Under the pieces are notes generated by a model that was not told the DNA's origin, ran no database searches, and saw nothing but the letters and a program-made list of their open reading frames with translations. A DNA stretch of 64,000 bases from contig NZ_ABEA03000004.1 of assembly GCF_000171235.2 (NCBI RefSeq), positions 45,527 through 109,526 on the forward strand. The letters run 5' to 3'. The number at the start of each line of letters is the position of its first letter. The stretch's first letter is position 1. This DNA is from Geminisphaera colitermitum TAV2. Lineage in GTDB: Bacteria; Verrucomicrobiota; Verrucomicrobiia; Opitutales; Opitutaceae. A program made the translations under genes and the position numbers. This document shows positions 34,912 to 43,413 of this stretch, one piece after another.

Positions 34912-37751
34912 TTTTGTAGTGTCCATTTCATGACAACTTCGCTGGTGCCGGACGGGAGCGGCACGGCGAAGAGCGGGCCCATCTCGCCGGGAGCTTCCTT
35001 GCGACCGGCAGGAATGCTTTCGGGTAGAATGACGGGAGCGGCGGGAACGACTGATGCGCCGTTGACGAGCGTGGAGGCAGGCAAGGTGTTCCAACTGCGC
35101 AGGACAATCTGGCCGGCTTTGGGCATTTCGATTTTCAGCGAAAGTTGCCCAGTGGATTCATCCCACGAGAAAGCGGCGATTTTGCCGGGTTCCCAATTCA
35201 CGAGGAAGGCAGGCACATTGTATTTGCGCGACAAGAGCAGCACGTGGACATCGAGCATGTTGGTGGGAGCGTATTGGGTTCTGCTTTTGGTGCCGACTGT
35301 CACATCGACCTTTCCTCCCTTGAGCGTGCTGGACAGGCCCTTGGTGGCGTCGTCGGAGTAGTCAACCAGTTCGGCGTGCGGCCAGTCGCGCAACCAGGCG
35401 CGCATGGCGTATTGGGTGTGGATGGCGAAGTCTTGTTTCCAGTCCCATTTTTTGCTGCCGACGAAGTTTTGTTGATAATTTTTCCAGTAAGTCGGTCCCG
35501 TCAGTTGCTCGCGGTAGCGGAACAATTCGGACTGATTTCCAAGCCACGCATAGGCGAACATGGAGCGCTGCATGCGAGTGCGGCCTTGCACGAGTTCGAA
35601 GTCGAGAAGCATGGGACCGTGTTCGCTGGCACCATCGCAAGTGAGCGCGGGGTTTTTGGTTTCCGGGTCCACCCAGCGCGGCAACAGCGATTGGGTAACG
35701 AGCGAGGCCGAAGTGCGGCTCAACAAATACTGGGCGCGTTCGTGTTCCGCACGCGTGCCGAGCACATCGCTCATGCGCTCAAGTCCCATGAAGGTGAGGG
35801 CGCCGCAAATCATGGGATCAAAGTGGGTGACAAAAATGTGCTCGCGCAAAGAGACGCCGGGCCAAGCCCAGTCGGCGTAAATTTCTGCGAAACGAGTGAT
35901 GTCCCACGATTCGCGGTAGTATTGGGAAATCCACTCCCAGTCGCCGCTGAACTTGGCGTAAAGGTAGCCGTAATAAATGGGGGCCATGTAACTGGGCACG
36001 TCGCCCGCCATGTAGTTGGGTTTTTCAATACTTCCGGCGCTGTTGGCGTAGGGATGGCCGGTGATAGGTTCGCTTTTGCGGAAGTAGGATTCGTGGTGAA
36101 AGGAGAAGCGAAGCACGGTTTTGAGGCGCTGCACCAGAGCCTCGCGCCTGGCATCGTCCAAGACGGACCAAGGCGCGAACATGGACATTCGGAAGCTGCC
36201 CCAGGGCATCAATCCGGCGAGGTAACGGCTCTGGAGGCGGAGCTTCCAAGTGTCGTAATATGCCTGGGTGCCGGGCACCATTTGCTCGCCTTTGAGGATG
36301 GTCGGGCTGGTGACATTGCGGAAGGTTTCATCGGCGACGTATTCGGCCACGATGCGCGGGGCCACGTCTTTTTCCTGACCGGACATTGCGGGTTGGAGCG
36401 CGTATTCGGGTTGACCCAAGGGGATGTTCCATTCGCAGGCGTTTTGGTTCGCGAAGTAGAGGAAGGGGCCGAGGCGTCCGCGTATCCGTGGATCGGTGAC
36501 ACCGGCGAGGATCGGCCAGCCGAGTTCCTTGTGCGAGAGGGCAAATGCCGCCGGGATGGGCGCGTAGTCGGCGCTCTGCCATTCAGGATTTCCCCAACGG
36601 TGATAGGTGAATTCGTTGCGGATTTTCACCTCCGCTTTTTGCGCTTCGACGCGGAACCATTCGCGTGTGGAAAGTGGATAGGTGTGGAGAAGTTTTGCCA
36701 GAGCCGCGGCGCGTTGGGCAACGGGGGTGACGTTCCATTTGTCGCTCTGCCACTTCACCTCCATGCTTTCGGCAATCGTGAAGCTGTCGCCGGGGTGCGG
36801 GTTGATTTCCTTGAGGCCGGCGCGAACGTCTTTGAGCAATCCGTCGAAGGCGGTGCTCAGGCCGACGGTGCCGATTTCTTTTTGGTCGGTGGAGACGAGA
36901 GTCAATTCACCGAACTGCGTCTGCAATTCCAGTCCATCGCGGAAGGTCATCAGGACGGCCACGGCGTCGTCACCGATGTAGTTGGGGAATTCCCACAGTT
37001 CGCCTTTTTGGACAAAACTTCCGGGGCCCGGTTTGAAGTTCCAGAGGAATTGACGCGAGACGGGTGGGTAAACTGCGACGATCCACGGTTGCGCGGGTTT
37101 GCCAAGCGACATGGGCGAGTTCCAGTCGCCGCGTTCGCGGGTGACGAGTTCCACTTTGTTGCCTTCGCGGGGAACGAGAACGAGGAGGGGAAATACGCCG
37201 CGTCGTTCGTGTTCGGGGATGGTGCCGCGCCAGTCCACGCGGTCCTTGTCGCCTTCGCGTTTGGTGAGCGTGAAGTTGGAGGCGTTGGTTTCGACCAAAA
37301 ACCCGGGAGCGGCGCTTCCTGTAATGAATTTCACACTACGTCCGCCCTTGTAGTCGCGAGTGCGTATTTGGTGACTCCAGTCACCGGCCATGCTGTCTTT
37401 TGTGGGAACGCCGTTTGTATCGGGAATGTGGATATCGAAGTAATCCCGCGGGAATCCGCTGTAGGAAAACATGTCGTATTGGCTTTTGTAGAACGAGTAG
37501 TCGGCGACGGTTTCGTTCATGAGGCCGTTGACGGCATTTACCGCGAAGCGTCCGATGGCGAGTTTGGAGAGGCCTTCGGTCCAGGTCTGTCCGTCAATGT
37601 TGCGTTGCTCGTAATTTACAGTCGGCAGGTTTTCCCAGCCAGTGCCCGCAGGGGGGGGGGGGGGGGGGGAGGCATGGAGAAAACTGAGCGAAGCTAAAAA
37701 GCAGGACGCGAGCAGGGAACGTTTTTTGATGAAGCGGTGAGGATAGGTCAT
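34908..37751 (-). CDS. Large secreted protein of unknown family, probable carbohydrate-active enzyme
   Basis: A 947-residue protein with a signal peptide (MTYPHRFIKKRSLLASCFLA, then SLSFLHA) followed by a run of six Pro. N-terminal 60-300 is beta-rich (DYFDIHIPDTNGVPTKDSMA). Residues 400-800 are rich in Trp/Tyr and helical (YMAPIYYGYLYAKFSGDWEW, EIYADWAWPGVSLREHIFVT), as in (alpha/alpha)6 barrels. The C terminus is a beta-sandwich. I do not recognise the family. It is translationally coupled to a GH-A type hydrolase, preceded by a pseudopilin gene, and in the same unit as a PEP-CTERM protein and a symporter, so a polysaccharide lyase or hydrolase role is likely. The Pro run is encoded by 19 consecutive C (37651-37669 as G on the plus strand). 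Confidence 0.7.
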   Translation of the reverse strand: MTYPHRFIKKRSLLASCFLASLSFLHASPPPPPPAGTGWENLPTVNYEQRNIDGQTWTEGLSKLAIGRFAVNAVNGLMNETVADYSFYKSQYDMFSYSGFPRDYFDIHIPDTNGVPTKDSMAGDWSHQIRTRDYKGGRSVKFITGSAAPGFLVETNASNFTLTKREGDKDRVDWRGTIPEHERRGVFPLLVLVPREGNKVELVTRERGDWNSPMSLGKPAQPWIVAVYPPVSRQFLWNFKPGPGSFVQKGELWEFPNYIGDDAVAVLMTFRDGLELQTQFGELTLVSTDQKEIGTVGLSTAFDGLLKDVRAGLKEINPHPGDSFTIAESMEVKWQSDKWNVTPVAQRAAALAKLLHTYPLSTREWFRVEAQKAEVKIRNEFTYHRWGNPEWQSADYAPIPAAFALSHKELGWPILAGVTDPRIRGRLGPFLYFANQNACEWNIPLGQPEYALQPAMSGQEKDVAPRIVAEYVADETFRNVTSPTILKGEQMVPGTQAYYDTWKLRLQSRYLAGLMPWGSFRMSMFAPWSVLDDARREALVQRLKTVLRFSFHHESYFRKSEPITGHPYANSAGSIEKPNYMAGDVPSYMAPIYYGYLYAKFSGDWEWISQYYRESWDITRFAEIYADWAWPGVSLREHIFVTHFDPMICGALTFMGLERMSDVLGTRAEHERAQYLLSRTSASLVTQSLLPRWVDPETKNPALTCDGASEHGPMLLDFELVQGRTRMQRSMFAYAWLGNQSELFRYREQLTGPTYWKNYQQNFVGSKKWDWKQDFAIHTQYAMRAWLRDWPHAELVDYSDDATKGLSSTLKGGKVDVTVGTKSRTQYAPTNMLDVHVLLLSRKYNVPAFLVNWEPGKIAAFSWDESTGQLSLKIEMPKAGQIVLRSWNTLPASTLVNGASVVPAAPVILPESIPAGRKEAPGEMGPLFAVPLPSGTSEVVMKWTLQK
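37651..37669. repeat. Homopolymer G19 at the signal peptide/mature junction of the 947-residue protein
   Basis: Nineteen G on the plus strand, read as one Ser and six Pro right after HA of the signal peptide. In frame as given. Gain or loss of one or two bases would stop synthesis of the exported enzyme and uncouple the downstream hydrolase. Confidence 0.85.
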
Positions 37752-37813
37752 GATTAGGAACTGAGGGAAAATTCAGAAGAGAGAGAGTGCGCGCCCGGGG
37801 GAGGCGGAGGGGA

Positions 37814-37826
37814 GGGGGGGGGGGGG
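37814..37826. repeat. Homopolymer G13 between pseudopilin and large secreted protein genes
   Basis: Thirteen G, 8 bp after the pseudopilin stop and 63 bp upstream of the next start on the minus strand. It could change leader length. Confidence 0.8.
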
Positions 37827-37833
37827 AGGGCGT

Positions 37834-38502
37834 TTACGGAGTGGGAAGATATTGCGCCCAACGGGTGCTGTCGGTGCCGAGAGTTTGCTTGGTTTCCCCA
37901 CGCACCATGCCGTTCGCATAAAGCACGTTGGCCTTGTCACGGTGACGGTAGGCCGTGGTTGAAAAACCGGATACATAGCCGTTTACCTTGGTAATATCCG
38001 TGTCTGTGAAGAAAATTACACGTGGATTCAGTTCAAACAGCTTATACTTGCCGGGTGTGGCTTCGTTCGCGAGTTGCCCGTTGATACCGTAAGAGGGATT
38101 GGCGTTGGCGGTGAAATCGATGCACGGTTCGAGCGGGCAATAGGCCATGGATAACTTGGTGCCAACAAGTCCGGTGAAGGGAGTCGTGTAAGTCTTCGTA
38201 TCGGCACCGGTGCCTGAGCTGCTGCTCTGCCTATACCAGCGAGCTTGAGGCACCTTGCCATCGTTCTCCAGAGCCCATTGCGTGACCAAGGTGTAGAGCT
38301 GCCGTAAATTGCTTGTGCAGCGCGCTGACCACGCGACCTGTCGGGCCGTTGAAACCACTGGGAGTAAAATGGCCGCGAGGATGCCAATGATCACGATGAC
38401 CGTCAGCAATTCGACCAGTGTAAAACCGCCCTGCCTGACAGAGGGGGAGGGGGCATCCGTTGACTCGGTGATGAGGGTTTCTGGATGGGTCTGGGTTCTC
38501 AT
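37834..38502 (-). CDS. Prepilin-like protein with H-X9-(D/N)G motif
   Basis: A 222-residue pseudopilin starting MRTQTHPETLITESTDAPSP, with a long polar leader before the cleavage site GGFTLVELLTVIVIIGILAA. Then ARCTSNLRQLYTLVTQW, and near the C terminus HRDKANVLYANG, which fits H-X9-DG with Asp replaced by Asn. The ATG at 38502 is chosen because the frame further upstream reads through the regulatory repeats. It is the first gene of the minus-strand locus that runs to the symporter and is divergent from an AraC gene, which probably controls it. Confidence 0.85.
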   Translation of the reverse strand: MRTQTHPETLITESTDAPSPSVRQGGFTLVELLTVIVIIGILAAILLPVVSTARQVAWSARCTSNLRQLYTLVTQWALENDGKVPQARWYRQSSSSGTGADTKTYTTPFTGLVGTKLSMAYCPLEPCIDFTANANPSYGINGQLANEATPGKYKLFELNPRVIFFTDTDITKVNGYVSGFSTTAYRHRDKANVLYANGMVRGETKQTLGTDSTRWAQYLPTP

Positions 38503-38560
38503 AAAGAAAGGTAACAGCCAAAGTTTGTGTTTGGTCAGCGCAGGCTGCCAACTCGCAAGA

Positions 38561-38617
38561 ATGCGACATTTCCAGCAAGGATGCGACATTTCCGACATTG
38601 TGCAGTCGCGCACAATG
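38561..38617. promoter_or_regulatory. AraC-type direct-repeat operator and dyad in a divergent promoter
   Basis: ATGCGACATTTCC occurs at 38561-38573 and 38581-38593, 20 bp apart. Directly after lies the dyad CATTGTGC-N6-GCACAATG (38596-38617). The same pair of half-sites at the same spacing precedes the paralogous regulator at 46646, so they are probably the binding sites of these AraC proteins. Confidence 0.72.
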
Positions 38618-38656
38618 CGGCATCAAGGCGGATAGCAACAATGACACCGTGTCGCC

Positions 38657-39709
38657 ATGAGTGATAAAAATTATGCCGTTTTCGGCATCCGCGCACTAAA
38701 ACAAGCGCTTGCCGATGGCGACGCTTACGGAGCGCATATGCGTTTGATGGAAAAAATTCTCCAGCGTTGGAAGGACGGAGGTTCGGCAATGACCATCGCC
38801 GTTCATCAAAATCGCTTGGAACGCCTGCCTGAATGGAAGGAGCGCGGGGAACGGCATGGCACCAGTTTTTCCTGTTCGCCGTTTCCTCGTTTCATGTTCG
38901 TTTTGGGCGGGGAGTATCGGCTGGTTCATGACATCAAGGATCGGTCCTTGGATCGTGTTGTGCGTCCGGGCGAGCTCTACTGGGTGCGTCCCAATGACTG
39001 GAATCTCATTCGCAATGACACGCCGCGCACAATTTTTGCCGTGATTTTCAAGCCGGATCACACGCGATATATTTGGTATCACCACAAACGAGAAACGGAA
39101 AATAGTAATGTGTTCTTGGATACGGATCAGGCGTTTCACACGGAACTTTGGTATCATACGCACGCACCGGCCAGCGTGGCCTTGCGACACACGATCGGCT
39201 TGATCGACGAAGTGACTGCACTGGATGTCAGCGCGGGAGCGGCGGAGGGGGCGGGAGGGGGGGAGGCGCGGCAGGAGCTGTTGCACACGACGGGACAGAC
39301 TTTGCTCGCGTGGTGTTTGCAAGAGTTGCGCAGGGATGAGAGCTTGGCGAAATCAGCACGGTTTGCTGGAACTGTCTCACCGGGAAGGCGAATGTTTGAG
39401 GAAATTTGCGCGTGGATCACCGAGCGTTTGCAGCACGATTTGGAGCGCAGGTCCGTTGCCTCAATTTTTCGTATCAGCGAGGATCACTTGACGCGTTTGT
39501 TCCGCACTCATGCGCGTTGCGGTTTTGTGGAGTTTGTCCGTGCCGAGCGTTTTCGTTTGGCGGAGCGTTTACTGACCGACAATCGGCTTTCGGTGAAGGA
39601 GGTCGCGAGCGCGTGCGGCTTTAGCTTGAGCGCGTATTTCATAAAACGTTTCCGTCAACAACACGGTCTCACACCCGCCACATGGCGTCGGCAACAAGCT
39701 GTCGGATGA
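38657..39709 (+). CDS. AraC-family transcriptional regulator (paralogue 1)
   Basis: A 350-residue regulator. The N-terminal cupin-like sensor spans about 60-190 (PRFMFVLGGEYRLVHDIKDR, GELYWVRPNDWNLIRNDTPR). The C-terminal AraC domain has two helix-turn-helix units: HDLERRSVASIFRISEDHLT with RLFRTH, then SVKEVASACGFSLSAYFIKR ending FRQQHGLTPATWRRQ. It is divergent from the pseudopilin/hydrolase locus and strongly similar along its whole length to the regulator at 46646, including the first residues MSDKNY. An Ala/Gly insertion near residue 195 (SAGAAEGAGGGEA) is absent from the paralogue. Probable sugar-responsive activator. Confidence 0.9.
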   Translation: MSDKNYAVFGIRALKQALADGDAYGAHMRLMEKILQRWKDGGSAMTIAVHQNRLERLPEWKERGERHGTSFSCSPFPRFMFVLGGEYRLVHDIKDRSLDRVVRPGELYWVRPNDWNLIRNDTPRTIFAVIFKPDHTRYIWYHHKRETENSNVFLDTDQAFHTELWYHTHAPASVALRHTIGLIDEVTALDVSAGAAEGAGGGEARQELLHTTGQTLLAWCLQELRRDESLAKSARFAGTVSPGRRMFEEICAWITERLQHDLERRSVASIFRISEDHLTRLFRTHARCGFVEFVRAERFRLAERLLTDNRLSVKEVASACGFSLSAYFIKRFRQQHGLTPATWRRQQAVG

Positions 39710-39778
39710 TCGGCAGAAAAAGTGGCGCGGGCGAGACGCCCGCGCCACGATGCAGATGCGATAAAATCAGAACTGATT

Positions 39779-40933
39779 TTAGACGCAGTCCGTTTTCCAA
39801 GCGTGGGCGCGGAGGGCGTTTTCGTCGGGTTCGATTCCGAGGCCGGGGCTTGTATCGAGATGCACGATACCGCGTCGTTCGACTGCGCTTTTGGTGGGAA
39901 ATAAAACGGAATCGTCCAGGAATTGCGAACCGTTCAACGCTGCCGGTCCGGTGAACCCGAAGGCCGCGGCAACTTGGCAGGCGGCGAGCTTGGTGACCAT
40001 GCTGTCGGAGAGTCCGCTGACCAGCAGGCCGTGCCCGGCAGAGGTGGCGGTGCCCAGTTGCAGAAGCGTCGGCCAAATGCCTCCGGTTCGTGTCAGTTTG
40101 AGCACGAAATAATCCACCAATCCCTCCGCAGCGTGAGCAAAATAATCGCCGGGGCTCACACTGCTTTCGTCCACCGCAAGCGGTATCGCGGTTTGCGAAC
40201 GCAGGTGGCGCATCTGGTGCATTTGGTCGGCGGCCAAGGGTTGCTCGAGCACGTTGACGGCGTGTTCTTCGAGCACGCGGGCGAGGCGCACAGCGCGAGT
40301 GAATTCCACGCCTTGATTCGCGTCCATCCAAAGAAAACTGTCCGCGGGGACATGCGTGCGCGCAGCCCGCACGAGTTCTTCGTCCTGCTTGAGACTGACG
40401 CCGACTTTGAAGTTGAAATGCGCAAAGCCTTCGCTGCGTCCGGCAGCAACATCGTCACCAACTTCGGCGGGGCTTTTCACCGCCACGGTCCAGCTCAAGG
40501 CGACTTCGGTTTTTTCCGATGAGCCTCCGAGAAATGCGCGCAAGGGAAGTCCCGATGCGCGGGCGCAGAGGTCGTGCACGGCGATGTCCAGGGCGGCTTT
40601 TGCAACGGGCATTCCGGTGCTGGGTCCACGGCCAACGGCGGCGTGCATCCGGGCGTGTAAGTTGCGTCGGTCCCAAATATCGAGTCCAATCACGGCGGGC
40701 GCGAGGTGCTTGCGCAGCGTGGATACGAGCGACTCCGGGGTTTCGTAGGACCATTGCGGGTGGGCGCGTCCTTCGCCCCAGCCGTGACAGCCTTCGGAGT
40801 CTGTCACTTTGACAAAGACGAGTTTGGCGAGGCTGCCCTGCGCTCCTGCGCTTCCTGAGGCAAAGTTGAAGGTGCGTTTTACCGGGAGCTGAACAGGGAA
40901 AACTTCAATGCTTTTGATGGTGCGTGATTTCAT
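39779..40933 (-). CDS. Enolase-superfamily enzyme, muconate-lactonizing/dipeptide-epimerase subgroup
   Basis: A 384-residue enzyme with the N-terminal capping domain (IEVFPVQLPVKRTFNFASGS) and TIM barrel. The barrel shows the base motif HFNFKVG, metal ligands in LWMDANQG, VLEQPL and AVDESSVS, and the second Lys in FVLKLTRTGG. Members abstract the alpha-proton of carboxylates (cycloisomerisation, epimerisation or dehydration). It ends the minus-strand cluster of oxidoreductases and is probably a catabolic step for an acid sugar; the substrate cannot be told from sequence. Confidence 0.85.
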   Translation of the reverse strand: MKSRTIKSIEVFPVQLPVKRTFNFASGSAGAQGSLAKLVFVKVTDSEGCHGWGEGRAHPQWSYETPESLVSTLRKHLAPAVIGLDIWDRRNLHARMHAAVGRGPSTGMPVAKAALDIAVHDLCARASGLPLRAFLGGSSEKTEVALSWTVAVKSPAEVGDDVAAGRSEGFAHFNFKVGVSLKQDEELVRAARTHVPADSFLWMDANQGVEFTRAVRLARVLEEHAVNVLEQPLAADQMHQMRHLRSQTAIPLAVDESSVSPGDYFAHAAEGLVDYFVLKLTRTGGIWPTLLQLGTATSAGHGLLVSGLSDSMVTKLAACQVAAAFGFTGPAALNGSQFLDDSVLFPTKSAVERRGIVHLDTSPGLGIEPDENALRAHAWKTDCV

Positions 40934-41020
40934 AAGATGGGAGGCGGGAGGACAGCGGGAGGACAGCGGGAGGCGGCGGGAGGAGGCGGGAGGAGGGCGG
41001 AAGGTGGCGGGAGTTTAAGT

Positions 41021-41123
41021 GGTAGGGAGGCCTCTCCGAGACCTCCGTGAGCGTGGTTTGAGAAAACGAAATTCGTAGGTGGATGGAGCGTGGTTGCGGA
41101 GGCCTCGGAGAGGCCTCCCTACC
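41021..41123. repeat. REP-pair element, family 2, second copy
   Basis: GGTAGGGAGGCCTCTCCGAG starts at 41021 and its inverse ends CTCGGAGAGGCCTCCCTACC at 41123. It lies between the enolase-superfamily gene and the oxidoreductase at 41126, overlapping nothing. A short GGAGGCGGGAGGA tandem repeat precedes it at 40938-41010. Confidence 0.8.
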
Positions 41124-41125
41124 GT

Positions 41126-42166
41126 TTAGACAGTGGCGGGAGTTTTGTCTAATTCGGCACGGGTCACGGTGCGGTTTTCGGTGATGGAACGCACCATGAG
41201 TTCGCAGGCGGCCATGGTTTCCAGATTGTTTCTCACACTGATGCCGGGTTCGACTCCGGTGGTCGCGTAGGCGTGGAAAGCGCGCAACAAGTTGTCGTGC
41301 GACTGGTCGGGGCCTTGATCGATGACGACTTTCGGGCGGGCTCCAAATTGCTCGGTGGGACGAGCACTGAATGTCAGGACGCCAGCGCTGAGAAAGAGCG
41401 CACCGCGTTCGCCATGCAGTTCGATGTCGCGAGTGCCGCGAGCCGCGTCGTGCGTGTGGAGGTAGTGGACGCGCGTGCCGTTGGCAAAAACGATGTGGGC
41501 CGAGGTGTTCGCGTCGTGCGGATACGCCGACCATCCGGCGCGCCAGGAATGCGCGGTCATTTCCTGAATGGGACCGAGCCAGTAGAGCAGGTTGTCAAAG
41601 TGGTGACACGACATGTCCCAAACCGAGGCGAACGGATAGGTGAGCGTGCGGGGGAGGGGGCGGACGCGTTGTTCGCTGTAAGATATCTGGTGAACAGGGC
41701 CGAGGTAGGCTTCGAATGACGGGTCGTTCAGGGCGCGGCGGATGGTTTGCTCGGTGGATTGGTAGCGCATGAGTTGGGCCACGATGGCGGTGGCTTTGCG
41801 CTCTTGAACGTAGGCGGCCAGTCGTTGCGCGGAGGCCCAGTCGGGAGCCATTCCTTTGGCGACTTGCACGGGCAGGCCGGCGTTGACGGCGCTGATAACC
41901 ATATCGACGTGGAATTGCGTCGGGGTGCAAATAATCACGCAATCAGCGCTCGATTTTGCGAGCGCTTCATCGAGGGAGGTGTAGCAGGCGCTTTCGGGCA
42001 GGCCTGTGGTTTCTCGTGCCGCGGCGAGGGCGGCGGGGTTCACGTCGCAGAGGGCGTGCAAGACAAAGCCGGTGGAGGCGTTGGCATGGGCAAGCACCCA
42101 GCGGGCGTGATTGGTGACGCCAACTTGCAGGGCTTTGAGCAGGGGAGCGGGTGTGGTGGTGTTCAT
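41126..42166 (-). CDS. Gfo/Idh/MocA-family NAD(P)-dependent oxidoreductase (1)
   Basis: A 346-residue enzyme. It has an N-terminal Rossmann fold (LLKALQVGVTNHARWVLAHA, where the usual GxGxxG is degenerate), CVIICTPTQFHVDMVISAVN, and QVAKGMAP in place of the usual EKP. The C-terminal alpha/beta domain includes SVWDMSCHHFDNLLYWLGP, with the catalytic His in the expected H-x-x-D pattern. The EKP change means the sugar-binding Lys sits in a different context, so activity is uncertain. It is third of three such genes in one operon. Confidence 0.85.
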   Translation of the reverse strand: MNTTTPAPLLKALQVGVTNHARWVLAHANASTGFVLHALCDVNPAALAAARETTGLPESACYTSLDEALAKSSADCVIICTPTQFHVDMVISAVNAGLPVQVAKGMAPDWASAQRLAAYVQERKATAIVAQLMRYQSTEQTIRRALNDPSFEAYLGPVHQISYSEQRVRPLPRTLTYPFASVWDMSCHHFDNLLYWLGPIQEMTAHSWRAGWSAYPHDANTSAHIVFANGTRVHYLHTHDAARGTRDIELHGERGALFLSAGVLTFSARPTEQFGARPKVVIDQGPDQSHDNLLRAFHAYATTGVEPGISVRNNLETMAACELMVRSITENRTVTRAELDKTPATV

Positions 42167-42224
42167 GTAATGTTTTTTGGATACGGAGTGATTGGTGCGT
42201 TTGGTCGGAGAGTTTGTTTTTTGC

Positions 42225-43397
42225 TTAAAAAGATTTTGAGAAATCCGTGGCAGGGGGGGGGGGGGGGGGAGAGGAAGACCGGCGGGTGGAGTGGGAGGGG
42301 CGGGAGGTGGCGATGAGCTTTTTCAAGCGGACTTCAAACTTCGGAGCGGAGAGGGGGATTTTTATTGTTTTGTCTTCCAGCGAGGACTGGAGGATGGCGT
42401 TGCCGAGTTCGACGGAGTGAATGCCTTCGGCGGCGGGTGCGATGAGTTCCTCGCCGTGAAGAATGGCGTTGGTAAAGTTTTTGAGGATGCCGATGTGCTG
42501 TTCTCCGTGATTGGCGGGCGAGGGAATTTGCACGTCCAAAACGGCGGGTTTGCCAAAGCTCTCGCTCGTGGTGGCGCTGAACTGGGACATGGGAACTTCG
42601 TTGCGGGTGTAGATGAGGCGGTTGTTTTCAAGGACGAGTTTGCCTTGTTCGCCGGTGACTTCGAGTCGGTTGGTGCCGGGAGCTTCGCCTGTGGATGTGA
42701 TAAAAACGCCGGTGGCTCCGTCGGGGTATTGAAAGTAGGCGGTGACGTCGTCCTCGACCTCAATGTCATGGTAGCGACCCAATTGGCAGAAGCCGCGAAC
42801 TTGGGCGGGCATGCCGAATATCCACTGGTAGAGGTCGAGGTTGTGCGGGCATTGGTTGAGGAGAACGCCGCCGCCTTCGCCTGCCCAGGTGGCGCGCCAG
42901 CCGCCGGAGGCGTAGTAGGCGTGGCTGCGAAACCAGCCGGTGATAATCCAGTTGATGCGGCGAATGGTGCCGAGTTCGCCGCCGCGAACCAGTTCCCGGA
43001 CTTTTTGATAATAGGGGTCCGTGCGCTGGTTGAACATGGCGGAGAAGACTTGCCGTTTGTTTTTGTGCGCGGCGATGAGGCGCTGGCAGTCGGCTTTGTG
43101 AACGGAGATGGGTTTTTCAACGAGGACGTGGAGCCCGGCGTTGAGGGCATCGATGCCGATGGTGGTGTGGGAATAGTGGGGCGTGGCAATAAGGACGGCG
43201 GATTGGAGGAGGGCGCGGTGGCCTGTGTAGTGCTTGATGCCTTGGATGTCAGGGAGACGGGCAGGGTTTATGTCGCAGTGGGCGGTGAGGCGACAGCCGG
43301 GGACTTTGCCGCTGAGGAGTTTATGAGTGTGGGAGTTGCCGATATTGCCGACACCGATGATGCCGAGGCGCACTTCTTTGAGCTTTGGAGGTGGCAT
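42225..43397 (-). CDS. Gfo/Idh/MocA-family oxidoreductase (2)
   Basis: A 390-residue enzyme starting MPPPKLKEVRLGIIGVGNIG, with a classical GxGxxG, VLIATPHYSHTTIGIDALNA, and the diagnostic HVLVEKPISV. QCPHNLDLYQWIFG supplies the H-x-x-D pair. It oxidises or reduces a sugar or inositol at one hydroxyl with NAD(P). The C-terminal tail (SSSPPPPPPATDFSKSF) is encoded over 17 C and is probably not part of the fold; the ancestral stop may lie before the tract. ATG 43397 follows the stop of the next gene upstream by 16 bp. Confidence 0.9.
   Translation of the reverse strand: MPPPKLKEVRLGIIGVGNIGNSHTHKLLSGKVPGCRLTAHCDINPARLPDIQGIKHYTGHRALLQSAVLIATPHYSHTTIGIDALNAGLHVLVEKPISVHKADCQRLIAAHKNKRQVFSAMFNQRTDPYYQKVRELVRGGELGTIRRINWIITGWFRSHAYYASGGWRATWAGEGGGVLLNQCPHNLDLYQWIFGMPAQVRGFCQLGRYHDIEVEDDVTAYFQYPDGATGVFITSTGEAPGTNRLEVTGEQGKLVLENNRLIYTRNEVPMSQFSATTSESFGKPAVLDVQIPSPANHGEQHIGILKNFTNAILHGEELIAPAAEGIHSVELGNAILQSSLEDKTIKIPLSAPKFEVRLKKLIATSRPSHSTRRSSSPPPPPPATDFSKSF
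42253..42269. repeat. Homopolymer G17 in the last codons of oxidoreductase 2
   Basis: Seventeen G on the plus strand, read as the Pro run of the C-terminal tail. A slip would only change the last few residues or read into the 58-bp gap before oxidoreductase 1. Confidence 0.8.
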
Positions 43398-43413
43398 GGA
43401 ATTGGGCGTCAGG

